Assembly: GCA_007693955.1 (NCBI GenBank)
Contig: RECR01000055.1
Location: 1-62,969 of the forward strand
Length of the DNA stretch: 62,969 nt
Reading direction: 5' to 3'
Source of the DNA: Gloeocapsa sp. DLM2.Bin57
GTDB taxonomy: Bacteria; Cyanobacteriota; Cyanobacteriia; Cyanobacteriales; Gloeocapsaceae
Shown: piece by piece, positions 9,067-17,371 of the stretch
How the letters are laid out: every line of letters starts with the position of its first letter
Numbering within the stretch: position 1 is the stretch's first letter
Notes under the pieces: generated by a model
What the model was told of the DNA's origin: nothing
What the model saw: the letters and a program-made list of their open reading frames with translations, nothing else
The model's database searches: none
Translations under genes and position numbers: made by a program

Positions 9067-10656
9067 TTAACTTAAACCTAGTAATTGTCGTAACAACTTC
9101 TGGTCTTCTGTTTTAGCTTTAAAACGACCTTGTTCTAAATCTCTGACCCAACTTTGACTTTTTTTAAGTAATTCAGCTAGTTTTCTTTGACTTAGTCCTT
9201 GATTATGTCTAGCTTCAAGTATCTGTTCTGGCGAAAGTACTACTGCACGTTTAGAGCTAGTTTTTCTAGTTTGTTTCTGTTGTTTTTTCTTCTCTAATTT
9301 AGTTAGTTTTTCTTGCCATTCTAAGGGTAGTTCAAAGCTAGCTATTTTGGCTTTCATTAATAGTTGCCATTTACCACGCGGACTGATATCGGTTAAGGAG
9401 TTATTTTGACTACCATCATTAAGCCAAAATAATAGTGCTTCTTCTGGATCATCGGGAATTTCTCCAAGTTTTGCCCACATTGGTTGTAAGTTATCGGGAT
9501 AGGTGAGGGTATCAAAAATTGGTTTAATTCCATAGTGATTGAGTACTTCTAAATCACCTTCAAAGGTTTTGATTAGTCTTTTGCGTTGTTCACGCTTGAG
9601 ATTGGCTTGATTTAGCTTCTCTTCACCGTAGGCTATGCGCATCAAGGTTGGTACTGTGATACATTGTTTATTGCCCATCTTCAGCTTAAACAATAACCAT
9701 AGCATCATTCTGACTGCTCCTTGATGTTGTTGCCAAATGCTGGTAACCGCTTTGAGCATGAAATAGGGTAATGTACCGTATTGATAAAATGCGGTTTGTT
9801 GTCTATAATTATGTTTATTGAGAAAGTATTTAGACCAAAGTCCAGCTTTGATTCTAAAGGCTAATCCAGTAAGATGCTTACAGCCTTGTTCGTCTGTTTG
9901 GAAGAAGTGTTTGATTTCGAGCAGATGCCAGATTCTGTCTTCGGCAACTTGAAAAGAGTTTACTCGTCCTTGTCTGGGCCAGTGAATTTCTGCCATAATC
10001 TGACAGGGTTGTTGTACTAACGTCTTGATTAGGCTTAGTTTCGTTGCTTTACTAAGGTCTTTTCTTTTGTCTAAACCTAAGTATTTTTCGATTTGGCGAT
10101 CGCTGATCATAAACTCTTCTTCCCAGGGTTTATCTAAACTTGCTGCATAAGCTGCATAGATTAGATGTAGGGTTGCTGAGCGAATATCGATACTTTCTAG
10201 TTGTCTGGTACTAGCTATATATTCACTTGATTCGCTATTTTCTGTGAGTCTTAAAGTGATTGCTCCATTACCTTGTTTGACTTTTCTTTGATAATAGAGG
10301 GTTTTATTGGGTTCTTTTTGCCAGGGTAAAACTGTTGCGTTGGTGAGTAGTTTACACCCTTCCCATATCACCATGGCTGAAGCAAAGGGGTTACTAGTTC
10401 CATTAGCAAATAAATCAGGACTAGTAGCTATAAATTCTGGTATTTTATAACGTCCTTTTTTGGCTTGTTCAGGTGCAGGACTGTTCGTATTGCAAACAGT
10501 TATACACTGTGGTTCTGGATAATAACCTTCACAGTAGTTACAGAGTTCTGGGTCTATTGAGTATTCTCCGTTATCCACTTGAATTGCTCCTGTTGGGCAC
10601 TGGGGATAACAATTGCCACAAGCAAAACAAGTGTCATTATTAATGGTATAAGACAT
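9067..10656 (-). CDS. cnfR: CnfR/PatB-type transcription regulator (ferredoxin domain plus HTH)
   Basis: The 529-residue protein starts with a bacterial 2[4Fe-4S] ferredoxin domain (C10, C13, C16, C20 and C39, C42, C51, C55). A long middle domain follows, and an XRE-like helix-turn-helix ends it (about 475-525, containing RHNQGLSQRKLAELLKKSQS). This order matches PatB of heterocystous cyanobacteria and CnfR, which activates nif genes under low oxygen with the Fe-S clusters as probable oxygen sensor. No nif gene is in the window, so its role here may be nitrogen fixation genes elsewhere or another micro-oxic response. The divergent neighbour is preceded by a Fur box. Confidence 0.8.
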   Translation of the reverse strand: MSYTINNDTCFACGNCYPQCPTGAIQVDNGEYSIDPELCNYCEGYYPEPQCITVCNTNSPAPEQAKKGRYKIPEFIATSPDLFANGTSNPFASAMVIWEGCKLLTNATVLPWQKEPNKTLYYQRKVKQGNGAITLRLTENSESSEYIASTRQLESIDIRSATLHLIYAAYAASLDKPWEEEFMISDRQIEKYLGLDKRKDLSKATKLSLIKTLVQQPCQIMAEIHWPRQGRVNSFQVAEDRIWHLLEIKHFFQTDEQGCKHLTGLAFRIKAGLWSKYFLNKHNYRQQTAFYQYGTLPYFMLKAVTSIWQQHQGAVRMMLWLLFKLKMGNKQCITVPTLMRIAYGEEKLNQANLKREQRKRLIKTFEGDLEVLNHYGIKPIFDTLTYPDNLQPMWAKLGEIPDDPEEALLFWLNDGSQNNSLTDISPRGKWQLLMKAKIASFELPLEWQEKLTKLEKKKQQKQTRKTSSKRAVVLSPEQILEARHNQGLSQRKLAELLKKSQSWVRDLEQGRFKAKTEDQKLLRQLLGLS

Positions 10657-10938
10657 GATATTTACCTACTAGATCAGAACAGAATGACTACCAAATTTCC
10701 CTTTGTTAAATTTTCTTGAAAAAGTTTAAGTTCCGTACATTTTAGATGTCAGATTTTCTTAACTTTTACTCTAAGGGCAAATTCAGTTAATCACGGATTT
10801 CTTAATTTAATAAAATCTATCATTCCACAAAGTTTTATAACAGTTTGTTCATACTAACCATTTGAGCTTATTCTTAAGGAAAATTTAATATTTGTCGGAT
10901 TAGCTGTTAATAATTCCTCTATTTGCTTTTTCCTATAG
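10657..10938. other. AT-rich divergent intergenic region
   Basis: The stretch between cnfR and the oxidoreductase gene contains no ORF or RNA that I can support. It must hold the cnfR promoter on the minus strand, but no convincing -35/-10 pair stands out. The Fur box lies just beyond its right edge. Confidence 0.5.
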
Positions 10939-10953
10939 AAATGATTATCATTT
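10939..10953 (+). promoter_or_regulatory. Fur box
   Basis: AAATGATTATCATTT is a perfect palindrome around one central base. It agrees with the core of the classical ferric-uptake-regulator operator (AATGATAATCATT) at 12 of 13 positions. It stands 24 bp before the ATG at 10978 and overlaps an AT-rich TAATAT that could serve as a -10. This predicts repression of the downstream oxidoreductase and the coupled crcB gene when iron is plentiful. Confidence 0.75.
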
Positions 10954-10977
10954 TAATATATAGTCAAAACACTAACT

Positions 10978-12168
10978 ATGAAAAACTTATCTACAGTCTC
11001 TATAGGGATTATTGGAGCAGGTCCACAAGCTTTAACATTAGTTACACATTTATTACAGAAGAGAAAACAATGGCGCGATCGCTTAATAGTGATTGATCCT
11101 CATGGAGATTGGTTAAGGCAATGGTATCAGCAATTTGCAGCTTTAGAAATCCCCCATTTAAGGTCTCCTGTAGTCCATCACCCTGATCCTCATCCCTATG
11201 CTTTAAGAGGTTTTGCGGAGAATCGACCTGATGAATTATTTAACCCCTATGACTTACCAGGTACAAAACTGTTTGAAGATTTTTGCACCGAGGTAGTCAA
11301 AAGTTGGGGATTAGAAAATAGAGTTTACCGAGGTAAAGTAATTAAGATTGTACCATGTAGGGGTAATTTTCAGCTATGTTTAACCGATGGAGAGATAATT
11401 AATGTTCGTAGAGTCGTATTAGCTACTAATCAAGGTGAGATTCAAATACCTGCTTGGGTGAATCAAATTAAGACGAAATATCCTCAAGATAGATTATTAC
11501 ACTCTCAACAAGTTAACTTAGCTAACTTACAACTAAAAGATGAACACATATTAATTATCGGAGGAGGTTTAACCAGTGGTCATTTAGCCATAGGAGGAGT
11601 CAATAGAGGAGCTAAAATAACTTTGATGACGAGAAGAGACTTACAGATAAAACTCTTTGACGCTGATCCAGGTTGGTTAGGACCAAAATATCTCAAAGGG
11701 TTTAATGCTGAGTTAAACTGGTATCGACGCTGGGAAATGATTCAACAAGCGCGCAATGGTGGTTCAATAACTCCTAAAATAAGTTGGGAATTAAGAAGAA
11801 GTAAAAATGTGGAATTTTGGGAAAATTGTCAAGTAAAGGAAGTACAATGGGAAGAGCATAAATGGAGGGTAATTTGTAGCAATGGTATAGAGAAAGAATT
11901 TGAGCGTATTTGGTTAGCAACAGGAACAACATTTAATGTCAAAAATAATCCCTTGTTAACAGAAGTTTTAGAAGCTTATCCTACGGATATTATTCAAGGT
12001 TTACCCGTGATTGATCAATATCTACGCTTACCTAAAAGTGAATTTTACTTTATGGGTGCATTAGCAGGGTTACAAGTTGGACCTGTTGCGCGTAATTTAG
12101 CAGGAGGAAGAAAAGCTAGCGAAATGATTGTAGAGGGAATGATTAAACATAGTCAGATTGCTGTATGA
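10978..12168 (+). CDS. FAD/NAD(P)-binding oxidoreductase, ornithine/lysine N-monooxygenase-like
   Basis: The 396-residue protein has an FAD-binding GIIGAGPQALTLV motif at about 10-22 and a second dinucleotide motif IIGGGLTSGH near 193-202. It resembles the FAD/NAD(P)-binding branch that includes siderophore-type N-hydroxylases, though substrate residues cannot be judged by eye. The Fur box 24 bp upstream supports an iron-starvation role. The 3' end overlaps crcB by 4 bp (ATGA), so the genes are translationally coupled. Alternative roles include other flavin oxidoreductions of iron or sulfur metabolism. Confidence 0.7.
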   Translation: MKNLSTVSIGIIGAGPQALTLVTHLLQKRKQWRDRLIVIDPHGDWLRQWYQQFAALEIPHLRSPVVHHPDPHPYALRGFAENRPDELFNPYDLPGTKLFEDFCTEVVKSWGLENRVYRGKVIKIVPCRGNFQLCLTDGEIINVRRVVLATNQGEIQIPAWVNQIKTKYPQDRLLHSQQVNLANLQLKDEHILIIGGGLTSGHLAIGGVNRGAKITLMTRRDLQIKLFDADPGWLGPKYLKGFNAELNWYRRWEMIQQARNGGSITPKISWELRRSKNVEFWENCQVKEVQWEEHKWRVICSNGIEKEFERIWLATGTTFNVKNNPLLTEVLEAYPTDIIQGLPVIDQYLRLPKSEFYFMGALAGLQVGPVARNLAGGRKASEMIVEGMIKHSQIAV

Positions 12169-12545
12169 GACCTTTTTTAGCTATTATTTTAGGAGCAATT
12201 CCAGGAGTTTTAAGCAGATATTTATTATTTACATGGTTAAACGATCCTAATTTAGGTAATCTTTATCCTTTTGGTACTTTTTTCGTTAATGTCTCTGGTT
12301 GTTTGTTGATGGGATTTATTTCTAGTTTAATGTTAGAACGTTGGAGTATCAATGAAGAAATTCGCTTATTGTTGACTACTGGTTTTTTGGGATCTTATAC
12401 CAGTTTTTCTACCTATGAATTAGACTCTGTTAAAATCTTACTAGAAAGTAATTGGATTAAGGAGGGTTTATATTGGATTGGTACTCCTTTAATGGGGATT
12501 ATTAGTTTTAGTTTGGGGACAATTTTAGCGAAAAGATTCGATTAG
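12165..12545 (+). CDS. crcB: Fluoride channel CrcB/Fluc, first copy
   Basis: The 126-residue protein has four hydrophobic segments. Fluc landmarks are an N-terminal GAIPGVLSRY, the GTFFVNVSGC segment with the pore Asn, and GFLGSYTSFSTY with the central sodium site and phenylalanine box region. It exports fluoride by forming dual-topology dimers. It is coupled to the Fur-box gene through an ATGA overlap and has no room for its own leader, so no fluoride riboswitch controls it directly. A second crcB converges on it with a 21-bp tail overlap. Confidence 0.9.
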   Translation: MRPFLAIILGAIPGVLSRYLLFTWLNDPNLGNLYPFGTFFVNVSGCLLMGFISSLMLERWSINEEIRLLLTTGFLGSYTSFSTYELDSVKILLESNWIKEGLYWIGTPLMGIISFSLGTILAKRFD

Positions 12546-12959
12546 TCTAAACAGCAAGATTCCTGATTCAGCAGCAAGAAAACCGAGAATTAAGGTACTT
12601 AAAGAATATTTTACCGCTAGTTGATATTGTTGCGATCGCCATAAATTCATGGTATCGAGAATATAAGAAGAAAAGGTGGTATATGCACCTAAAAAACCTA
12701 CTAAAATTAACTTATCCCAAGGAAAAAATACAAACTCTTTTTGATATAGCCAAGTAGCTGAACAACCAATTAAAAACGTTCCTGTTATGTTAACAAATAA
12801 GGTACCATAAAAAACTCTATAATTAAAATATCTGGTTGCTAGCAAAATAACATAATAGCGCAGGAGAGCACCGATTATTCCACCGAGGACGATCGCTGTT
12901 ACAATCAAGATGTTTATTTTAAAATAGTCACATTGATTATAGCCAAAAATGAGTACCAA
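12525..12959 (-). CDS. crcB: Fluoride channel CrcB/Fluc, second copy
   Basis: Up to 144 residues with Fluc motifs GGIIGALLRYY, GTLFVNITGTFL and GFLGAYTTFSSY. It is a divergent paralogue of the neighbouring crcB and may form a heterodimer, as in two-gene Fluc systems. The longest frame starts at a TTG (12959) overlapping the fibrillin gene start. A downstream TTG at 12911 would give the more usual short N-terminus, so the start is unresolved. Tail-to-tail overlap with the first copy is unusual, because paired crcB genes normally stand in tandem. Confidence 0.85.
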   Translation of the reverse strand: MVLIFGYNQCDYFKINILIVTAIVLGGIIGALLRYYVILLATRYFNYRVFYGTLFVNITGTFLIGCSATWLYQKEFVFFPWDKLILVGFLGAYTTFSSYILDTMNLWRSQQYQLAVKYSLSTLILGFLAAESGILLFRLIESFR

Positions 12960-13536
12960 GACAACCTTACTAGAAGCGATCGCTGGTCAAAATCGCGGGT
13001 TACTAACTACTGAAAACGATAAAGTCCGCATTCTCTCTTTAATTCAACAACTAGAAGATGAAAACCCTAACCCTCATCCCCTAGAAGCTGCAACCCTTCT
13101 TGAGGGTAATTGGAGACTATTATATACAACTAGTCGGGGTATTTTGGGTTTAAATCGTTTTCCCCTGTTGCAGTTAGGACAGATCTATCAGTATATTAAC
13201 CCTCAAGACGCTATTTTATACAATGTTGCCGAAATTGTCGGAATTCCTTTTTTAGAGGGCTTAGTAAGCGTTAGGGCGCGGTTTGAGGCGGTTTCTGAAA
13301 GTAGGGTTAATGTGATTTTTGAGCGCTCGATTATAGCATTACAACGAGTAATTACTTATCGATCGCCCTTACAATTTATTGAAGATATCGAGAAGGGCAA
13401 AAAATACCCTCCCCTTGATTTTAACATCACTAATCGCGATCAAAAGGGATGGCTAGAAATTACTTATCTTGATCAAGATATTCGGATTGGTAGAGGAAAC
13501 GAAGGTAATGTTTTTGTTTTAGCTAAAGTAAATTAG
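12949..13536 (+). CDS. PAP/fibrillin family protein
   Basis: The 195-residue protein matches the plastid-lipid-associated protein/fibrillin family. It has the LLEGNWRLLYTTSRGILGL segment (about 48-66), a middle beta-barrel region and a C-terminal acidic-aromatic end (TYLDQDIRIGRGNEGNVFVL). The lipocalin-like fold binds lipophilic molecules. In cyanobacteria and chloroplasts members sit on thylakoids or plastoglobules and help photoprotection. The start ATG overlaps the upstream crcB start on the opposite strand. Confidence 0.85.
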   Translation: MSTKTTLLEAIAGQNRGLLTTENDKVRILSLIQQLEDENPNPHPLEAATLLEGNWRLLYTTSRGILGLNRFPLLQLGQIYQYINPQDAILYNVAEIVGIPFLEGLVSVRARFEAVSESRVNVIFERSIIALQRVITYRSPLQFIEDIEKGKKYPPLDFNITNRDQKGWLEITYLDQDIRIGRGNEGNVFVLAKVN

Positions 13537-14326
13537 TCCATAAATTCATCCTATTTAACTCTATTTCTCCAAAGATAGTTGCAAAAGAAACATCAGCAGC
13601 GTCTCTCCCTGTACCAATACGGATTAAACCCTCTAGAGGTACTAATTTAGTTGCGTCAAAAAGATACCAAGCGTTATCTAGATAAACTTCAAAGTAGGCA
13701 TGAAAATCAGGAGGATCTAATTTATAAGCATAACCTGTCACAAAACGCGCGGGAATATTTAACGCGCGACACATAGCTATAGCTAAATGAGCAAAATCTC
13801 GACAAACTCCAGCCCTACCCTTGACAGTCTCTAAAGCGGTAGTCTCATTATCACTGCTTCCTAAAACGTAGGTGATATTGTTGTGAATCCAATCGCAGAC
13901 TACTTTTACTTGTTCATAACCTGCCTCTATCTGGGCAAATCTTTGAAAGGTTAATTCAAATAACTGATCTGACTCACAATAACGGGAAGGATAAACGTAC
14001 CTTAGCATATCTAGAGGTAAAAAGCTAGGGGGTTTAGCTAAAATTTTTTGTTCAGGGTTGATTTGGGGGTAACTTAACTCAACATCTGCTTGATAATAAA
14101 GGTTAAATTTTCCTGGAGGTACATTGACGCGTAAGAAGCGATTGTGCAGAATAGGTTCTATATACTCTTCATGGGGTAAGTTAGGGGTTAAAACTAGGTT
14201 TTCGGTGAGGATAGTTTGATTGTCTGTACTAGCAACGGCTATGTTAAAGATAAAGGTACTCTCTTCGTAAACATAATATTCTAGTTCGCAACCACAATTA
14301 AATTGTTGGTGATTATTTGCCTTCAT
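13523..14326 (-). CDS. Transglutaminase-like protease-fold protein
   Basis: About 267 residues. The transglutaminase core is clear: GVCRDFAHLAIAMCRALNIP (catalytic Cys), then DFHAYFEVYL (His) and WYLFDAT (Asp). An N-terminal beta domain precedes it, as in the bacterial transglutaminase N-terminal family. The frame extends to 14377, but the ATG at 14326 avoids overlapping the divergent gene at 14366 and begins the conserved part. Function is probably a cysteine peptidase or amidase; substrate unknown. The 3' end overlaps the fibrillin gene tail by 14 bp. Confidence 0.8.
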   Translation of the reverse strand: MKANNHQQFNCGCELEYYVYEESTFIFNIAVASTDNQTILTENLVLTPNLPHEEYIEPILHNRFLRVNVPPGKFNLYYQADVELSYPQINPEQKILAKPPSFLPLDMLRYVYPSRYCESDQLFELTFQRFAQIEAGYEQVKVVCDWIHNNITYVLGSSDNETTALETVKGRAGVCRDFAHLAIAMCRALNIPARFVTGYAYKLDPPDFHAYFEVYLDNAWYLFDATKLVPLEGLIRIGTGRDAADVSFATIFGEIELNRMNLWTNLL

Positions 14327-14365
14327 GTTACACTTGATGATAGAAGCGATGCAGATAGATAAATT

Positions 14366-17300
14366 ATGACTAATCAACTAGTAGAAGATAACTCTCGTGA
14401 TGATCACCTTCTTTTAAATTACGAGGATTTGTTGAAAACTATTTTAGCAGAATTAAACAAGACAGGGGAGTTATTTAAGCTTTCTGGTGATAAACGTCGT
14501 TTAATTGTACAAATTGATACCATTGCTAAAGCGATCGCTATTCTGAATATCTCTAGTCCTATTTTAGGACGAGAAGAATTAACACGTACAGCTACTATTA
14601 ACTTTAGTCCCGAATTTGCCCCTAAATTTAATACCTACATCACCGATATTAAAGATACCCTCTCTTCTCTTTTAAAAGATTATCTAGCTACAGAAAATTT
14701 TTCTCTGACAGAATTAGTAACCAATCTCTCCCAATATAAGGCTAACCAACCTGAGTTAAATTTTCTCTATCCTTTTGCACCTTTAAATAATATTGCCCAA
14801 CAATCATTAGTAATTAATCCTGAAGCTACGGGAAGTACTTCCGCTTTAAAACTGCACAAACTAACTATTCAGGTTAAAAACTTACAACGGTTTACCAATA
14901 GTTTAAGACAGGGATTAGAGAATTATGTAGAAGACTTAACCGATGATGAAGAGGAGTTAGAAGATATCCAAGCTATTTTAGCAGAAGGAAAAGATATTGA
15001 TTACCTTAGAGAGTTTGTTAACCAGGAAACCCTAGGACAATTAAAAAAGGAAGCTTGTCTTAAATATCTTGAGTATATCGCTGAGAATATCTCCGAGTAT
15101 AATCACGACATTTTTTATTTAAAAGACTTGATTAGACGGTTAAAACTTCTCAAAGAATTTTTTAATCAAGATCATGCTGATAACTATTATAAAATCAGTT
15201 ATGAAGGTCAAGAAATTGACTTGAAAACTGCTTTAGCCCAATCTTACGCTTTTGACTGTTTACCGATTATTCCTATAGTTACTGGTAACTTGGGGGAGAT
15301 TAGCGGAGATAATCAAGACAATCCTGAGTTTGTGTTTGGCTTAAAGCTGAAGTTAAATAGTCCGGTCGAAAAAACTAAGAGTAAATCTGCTTTAGCTTAT
15401 CACCTAGACTTCATTAATCCTAACAGTCAACTATATAAGGAAGAGTTAGCCAAAGCAACTAAGAAAGAAAGATTCTATACAAAAGTTTTTCAGCGTTTCT
15501 GCGTCTATTTCTTTGTCTTAACTTCTCGTTGTCAACCCGATAGCAAGAACTATCACCAAGCGGATGAATTAAATTATGATCCTGTGGAGAGTTTTAATAG
15601 TAAATGTTTTGGGATTCTGAAAGGAAGTGATGATCAAGCCAAAAAGGACTTACTGATTAACTTTAATAAAGGTTTAAAAGATAGTAGATTTAAAATAGAA
15701 CATAAGTTAGCTAAACTAGCTAAACTCCTCAAAGAATTTCTTACCCAAGGTACAATCCTTAAACCCCAAGAATATCCTGTACATATCGAGATTCAAAGAG
15801 GTATTTTAGAGTCAGAGTGTGAAGATATCATCACCAATCAAACTTTACTTAAAAATAAACGCCAACCTAAAAAAGATCTTAGTCAAGTTGTTGTTAGTGA
15901 AGCTGCAATCAATCCCTCTGCGTTTTGTCAAATAGAAGCTAAATTGACTATTGAAGATATTCGTTATCATCTTCAGGGAGAAAAACAACTCTTTAACATG
16001 GAATATGATTTAGAAGGTATCCAGACTCTCCCGATACTTTTTTCTCCTAAACATGAAATCGTCAGAGAGAAGTATCAAAGCTTCTCTAACCAGAAACTAG
16101 TCAACTTTCCCTATAGCTTAGATATCAAAACTTATAACTCAACCCAACAGTTTAGATACTATTTTACCTTCTCTCTCCTTACTTATATCTGTTTAAAAAT
16201 TATCACCGACGAGATTAAGCTCAAGTTATTCTTACCCATACTCAGACTACACCTTCAGGGAAAAGATAATAATGCAGATACTCATAATCCCGAAAGTGAG
16301 ATGAGAGACTATTCTAAAGTACTCGCCCATTTATTGAGTATGGATCATCTCGCTAATTCCCAAGGTATCGATATTAAGAAAGGTAATAAATTTAAAACCA
16401 AAAATGCTTTAAATTCTCTCTACTCAGTTATCCCTAAAAACTTCTCCTTTCCCTCTACTCAATACACACCAACTTTAGATAAAGTAGCTTTAATCATCGT
16501 TAGTAGTCATGAATGCGATGGGAGTAAACAAGCTAGTCGAGACAATCGTCTTAGTAATCTGATTGGGGAAGTAATTACTATGGATTTACTCCCTTCGGGT
16601 AAAGTACAAGTTAAAACCTTGAAGAGTTTAAGCGCTAATTATGTCAATGAGATTATGTATCGTCAACCCACAATTATTCTAGACACCGTTACTAATCTCT
16701 ATCACCAAGGTTATCGTCATATTTTCTATGTGGCTAAAACTCCTTATACCAGCAATCTCCATCTAACTAAATCAGATAATAACGATAACCTCTTTTTCCT
16801 GTCTCGGGATTTAATTAAATATATCTATCAAGACTATCAAGACTTGTATCTCTATCCCGTCTTTTTTGAACAATATTATGTACGTAAAGTTAAGGGGGAT
16901 TTAACCCAATCTCTTTCTTTACAAGATAGTCGTCAACTGCAAGACTTATTTAATGATCCTACTCAGAAAGGGGTTATCTTTTTTAACCTGTTTAATGGCA
17001 TTACTGTTAAGGAGGATTCTTTCTATAATGGCGTTATTTCTTATTCTACTCTCGTAGGTGTCTATAAAGATCTTCTCGATGACCAAGCTATCCGTCAAAA
17101 CCTGGTTTATAACGAAGGGCAAAAAAATGATTTATTGCAATATCTGACTTTATTACATTTCTCGCGCTACGAAAAAAGTTCTAGTCAAAAGAGTCCACAT
17201 AGTCTCAAACTTAACCCCTATCAAGATATCGTCAGCGACCAATCCGTCTCCAAACTCTCTTTGTTTAAACATCCCCAAAATAAGACTGATTTTAATCTTC

Positions 17301-17371
17301 TGGCTTTTTTAACCGAAGTCCGTCGCGTTTTAACCGTTACCCCACAACCCGAAAACCATGAATCAAATTAA
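14366..17371 (+). CDS. Large protein of unknown family, first gene of candidate novel module
   Basis: 1001 residues; I do not recognise the family. The first third is helical and charged (coiled stretches near 160-260). The middle (about 270-640) is mixed alpha/beta. The last third (about 700-980) alternates hydrophobic strands and helices: VALIIVSS, then YRHIFYVAK, YPVFFEQYYV, KGVIFFNLFNG and a final LLQYLTLLHFSRY. The order of these elements loosely recalls a PIWI domain without its acidic catalytic residues; this is inference only. The gene overlaps the helicase-like gene by 14 bp, indicating translational coupling and probably a shared complex. No signal peptide or membrane segment is evident. 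Confidence 0.6.
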   Translation: MTNQLVEDNSRDDHLLLNYEDLLKTILAELNKTGELFKLSGDKRRLIVQIDTIAKAIAILNISSPILGREELTRTATINFSPEFAPKFNTYITDIKDTLSSLLKDYLATENFSLTELVTNLSQYKANQPELNFLYPFAPLNNIAQQSLVINPEATGSTSALKLHKLTIQVKNLQRFTNSLRQGLENYVEDLTDDEEELEDIQAILAEGKDIDYLREFVNQETLGQLKKEACLKYLEYIAENISEYNHDIFYLKDLIRRLKLLKEFFNQDHADNYYKISYEGQEIDLKTALAQSYAFDCLPIIPIVTGNLGEISGDNQDNPEFVFGLKLKLNSPVEKTKSKSALAYHLDFINPNSQLYKEELAKATKKERFYTKVFQRFCVYFFVLTSRCQPDSKNYHQADELNYDPVESFNSKCFGILKGSDDQAKKDLLINFNKGLKDSRFKIEHKLAKLAKLLKEFLTQGTILKPQEYPVHIEIQRGILESECEDIITNQTLLKNKRQPKKDLSQVVVSEAAINPSAFCQIEAKLTIEDIRYHLQGEKQLFNMEYDLEGIQTLPILFSPKHEIVREKYQSFSNQKLVNFPYSLDIKTYNSTQQFRYYFTFSLLTYICLKIITDEIKLKLFLPILRLHLQGKDNNADTHNPESEMRDYSKVLAHLLSMDHLANSQGIDIKKGNKFKTKNALNSLYSVIPKNFSFPSTQYTPTLDKVALIIVSSHECDGSKQASRDNRLSNLIGEVITMDLLPSGKVQVKTLKSLSANYVNEIMYRQPTIILDTVTNLYHQGYRHIFYVAKTPYTSNLHLTKSDNNDNLFFLSRDLIKYIYQDYQDLYLYPVFFEQYYVRKVKGDLTQSLSLQDSRQLQDLFNDPTQKGVIFFNLFNGITVKEDSFYNGVISYSTLVGVYKDLLDDQAIRQNLVYNEGQKNDLLQYLTLLHFSRYEKSSSQKSPHSLKLNPYQDIVSDQSVSKLSLFKHPQNKTDFNLLAFLTEVRRVLTVTPQPENHESN

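Noticed and set aside
12100-12165. Fluoride riboswitch before crcB
   Set aside because: crcB overlaps the preceding coding sequence, leaving no leader, and no crcB-motif fold is seen.
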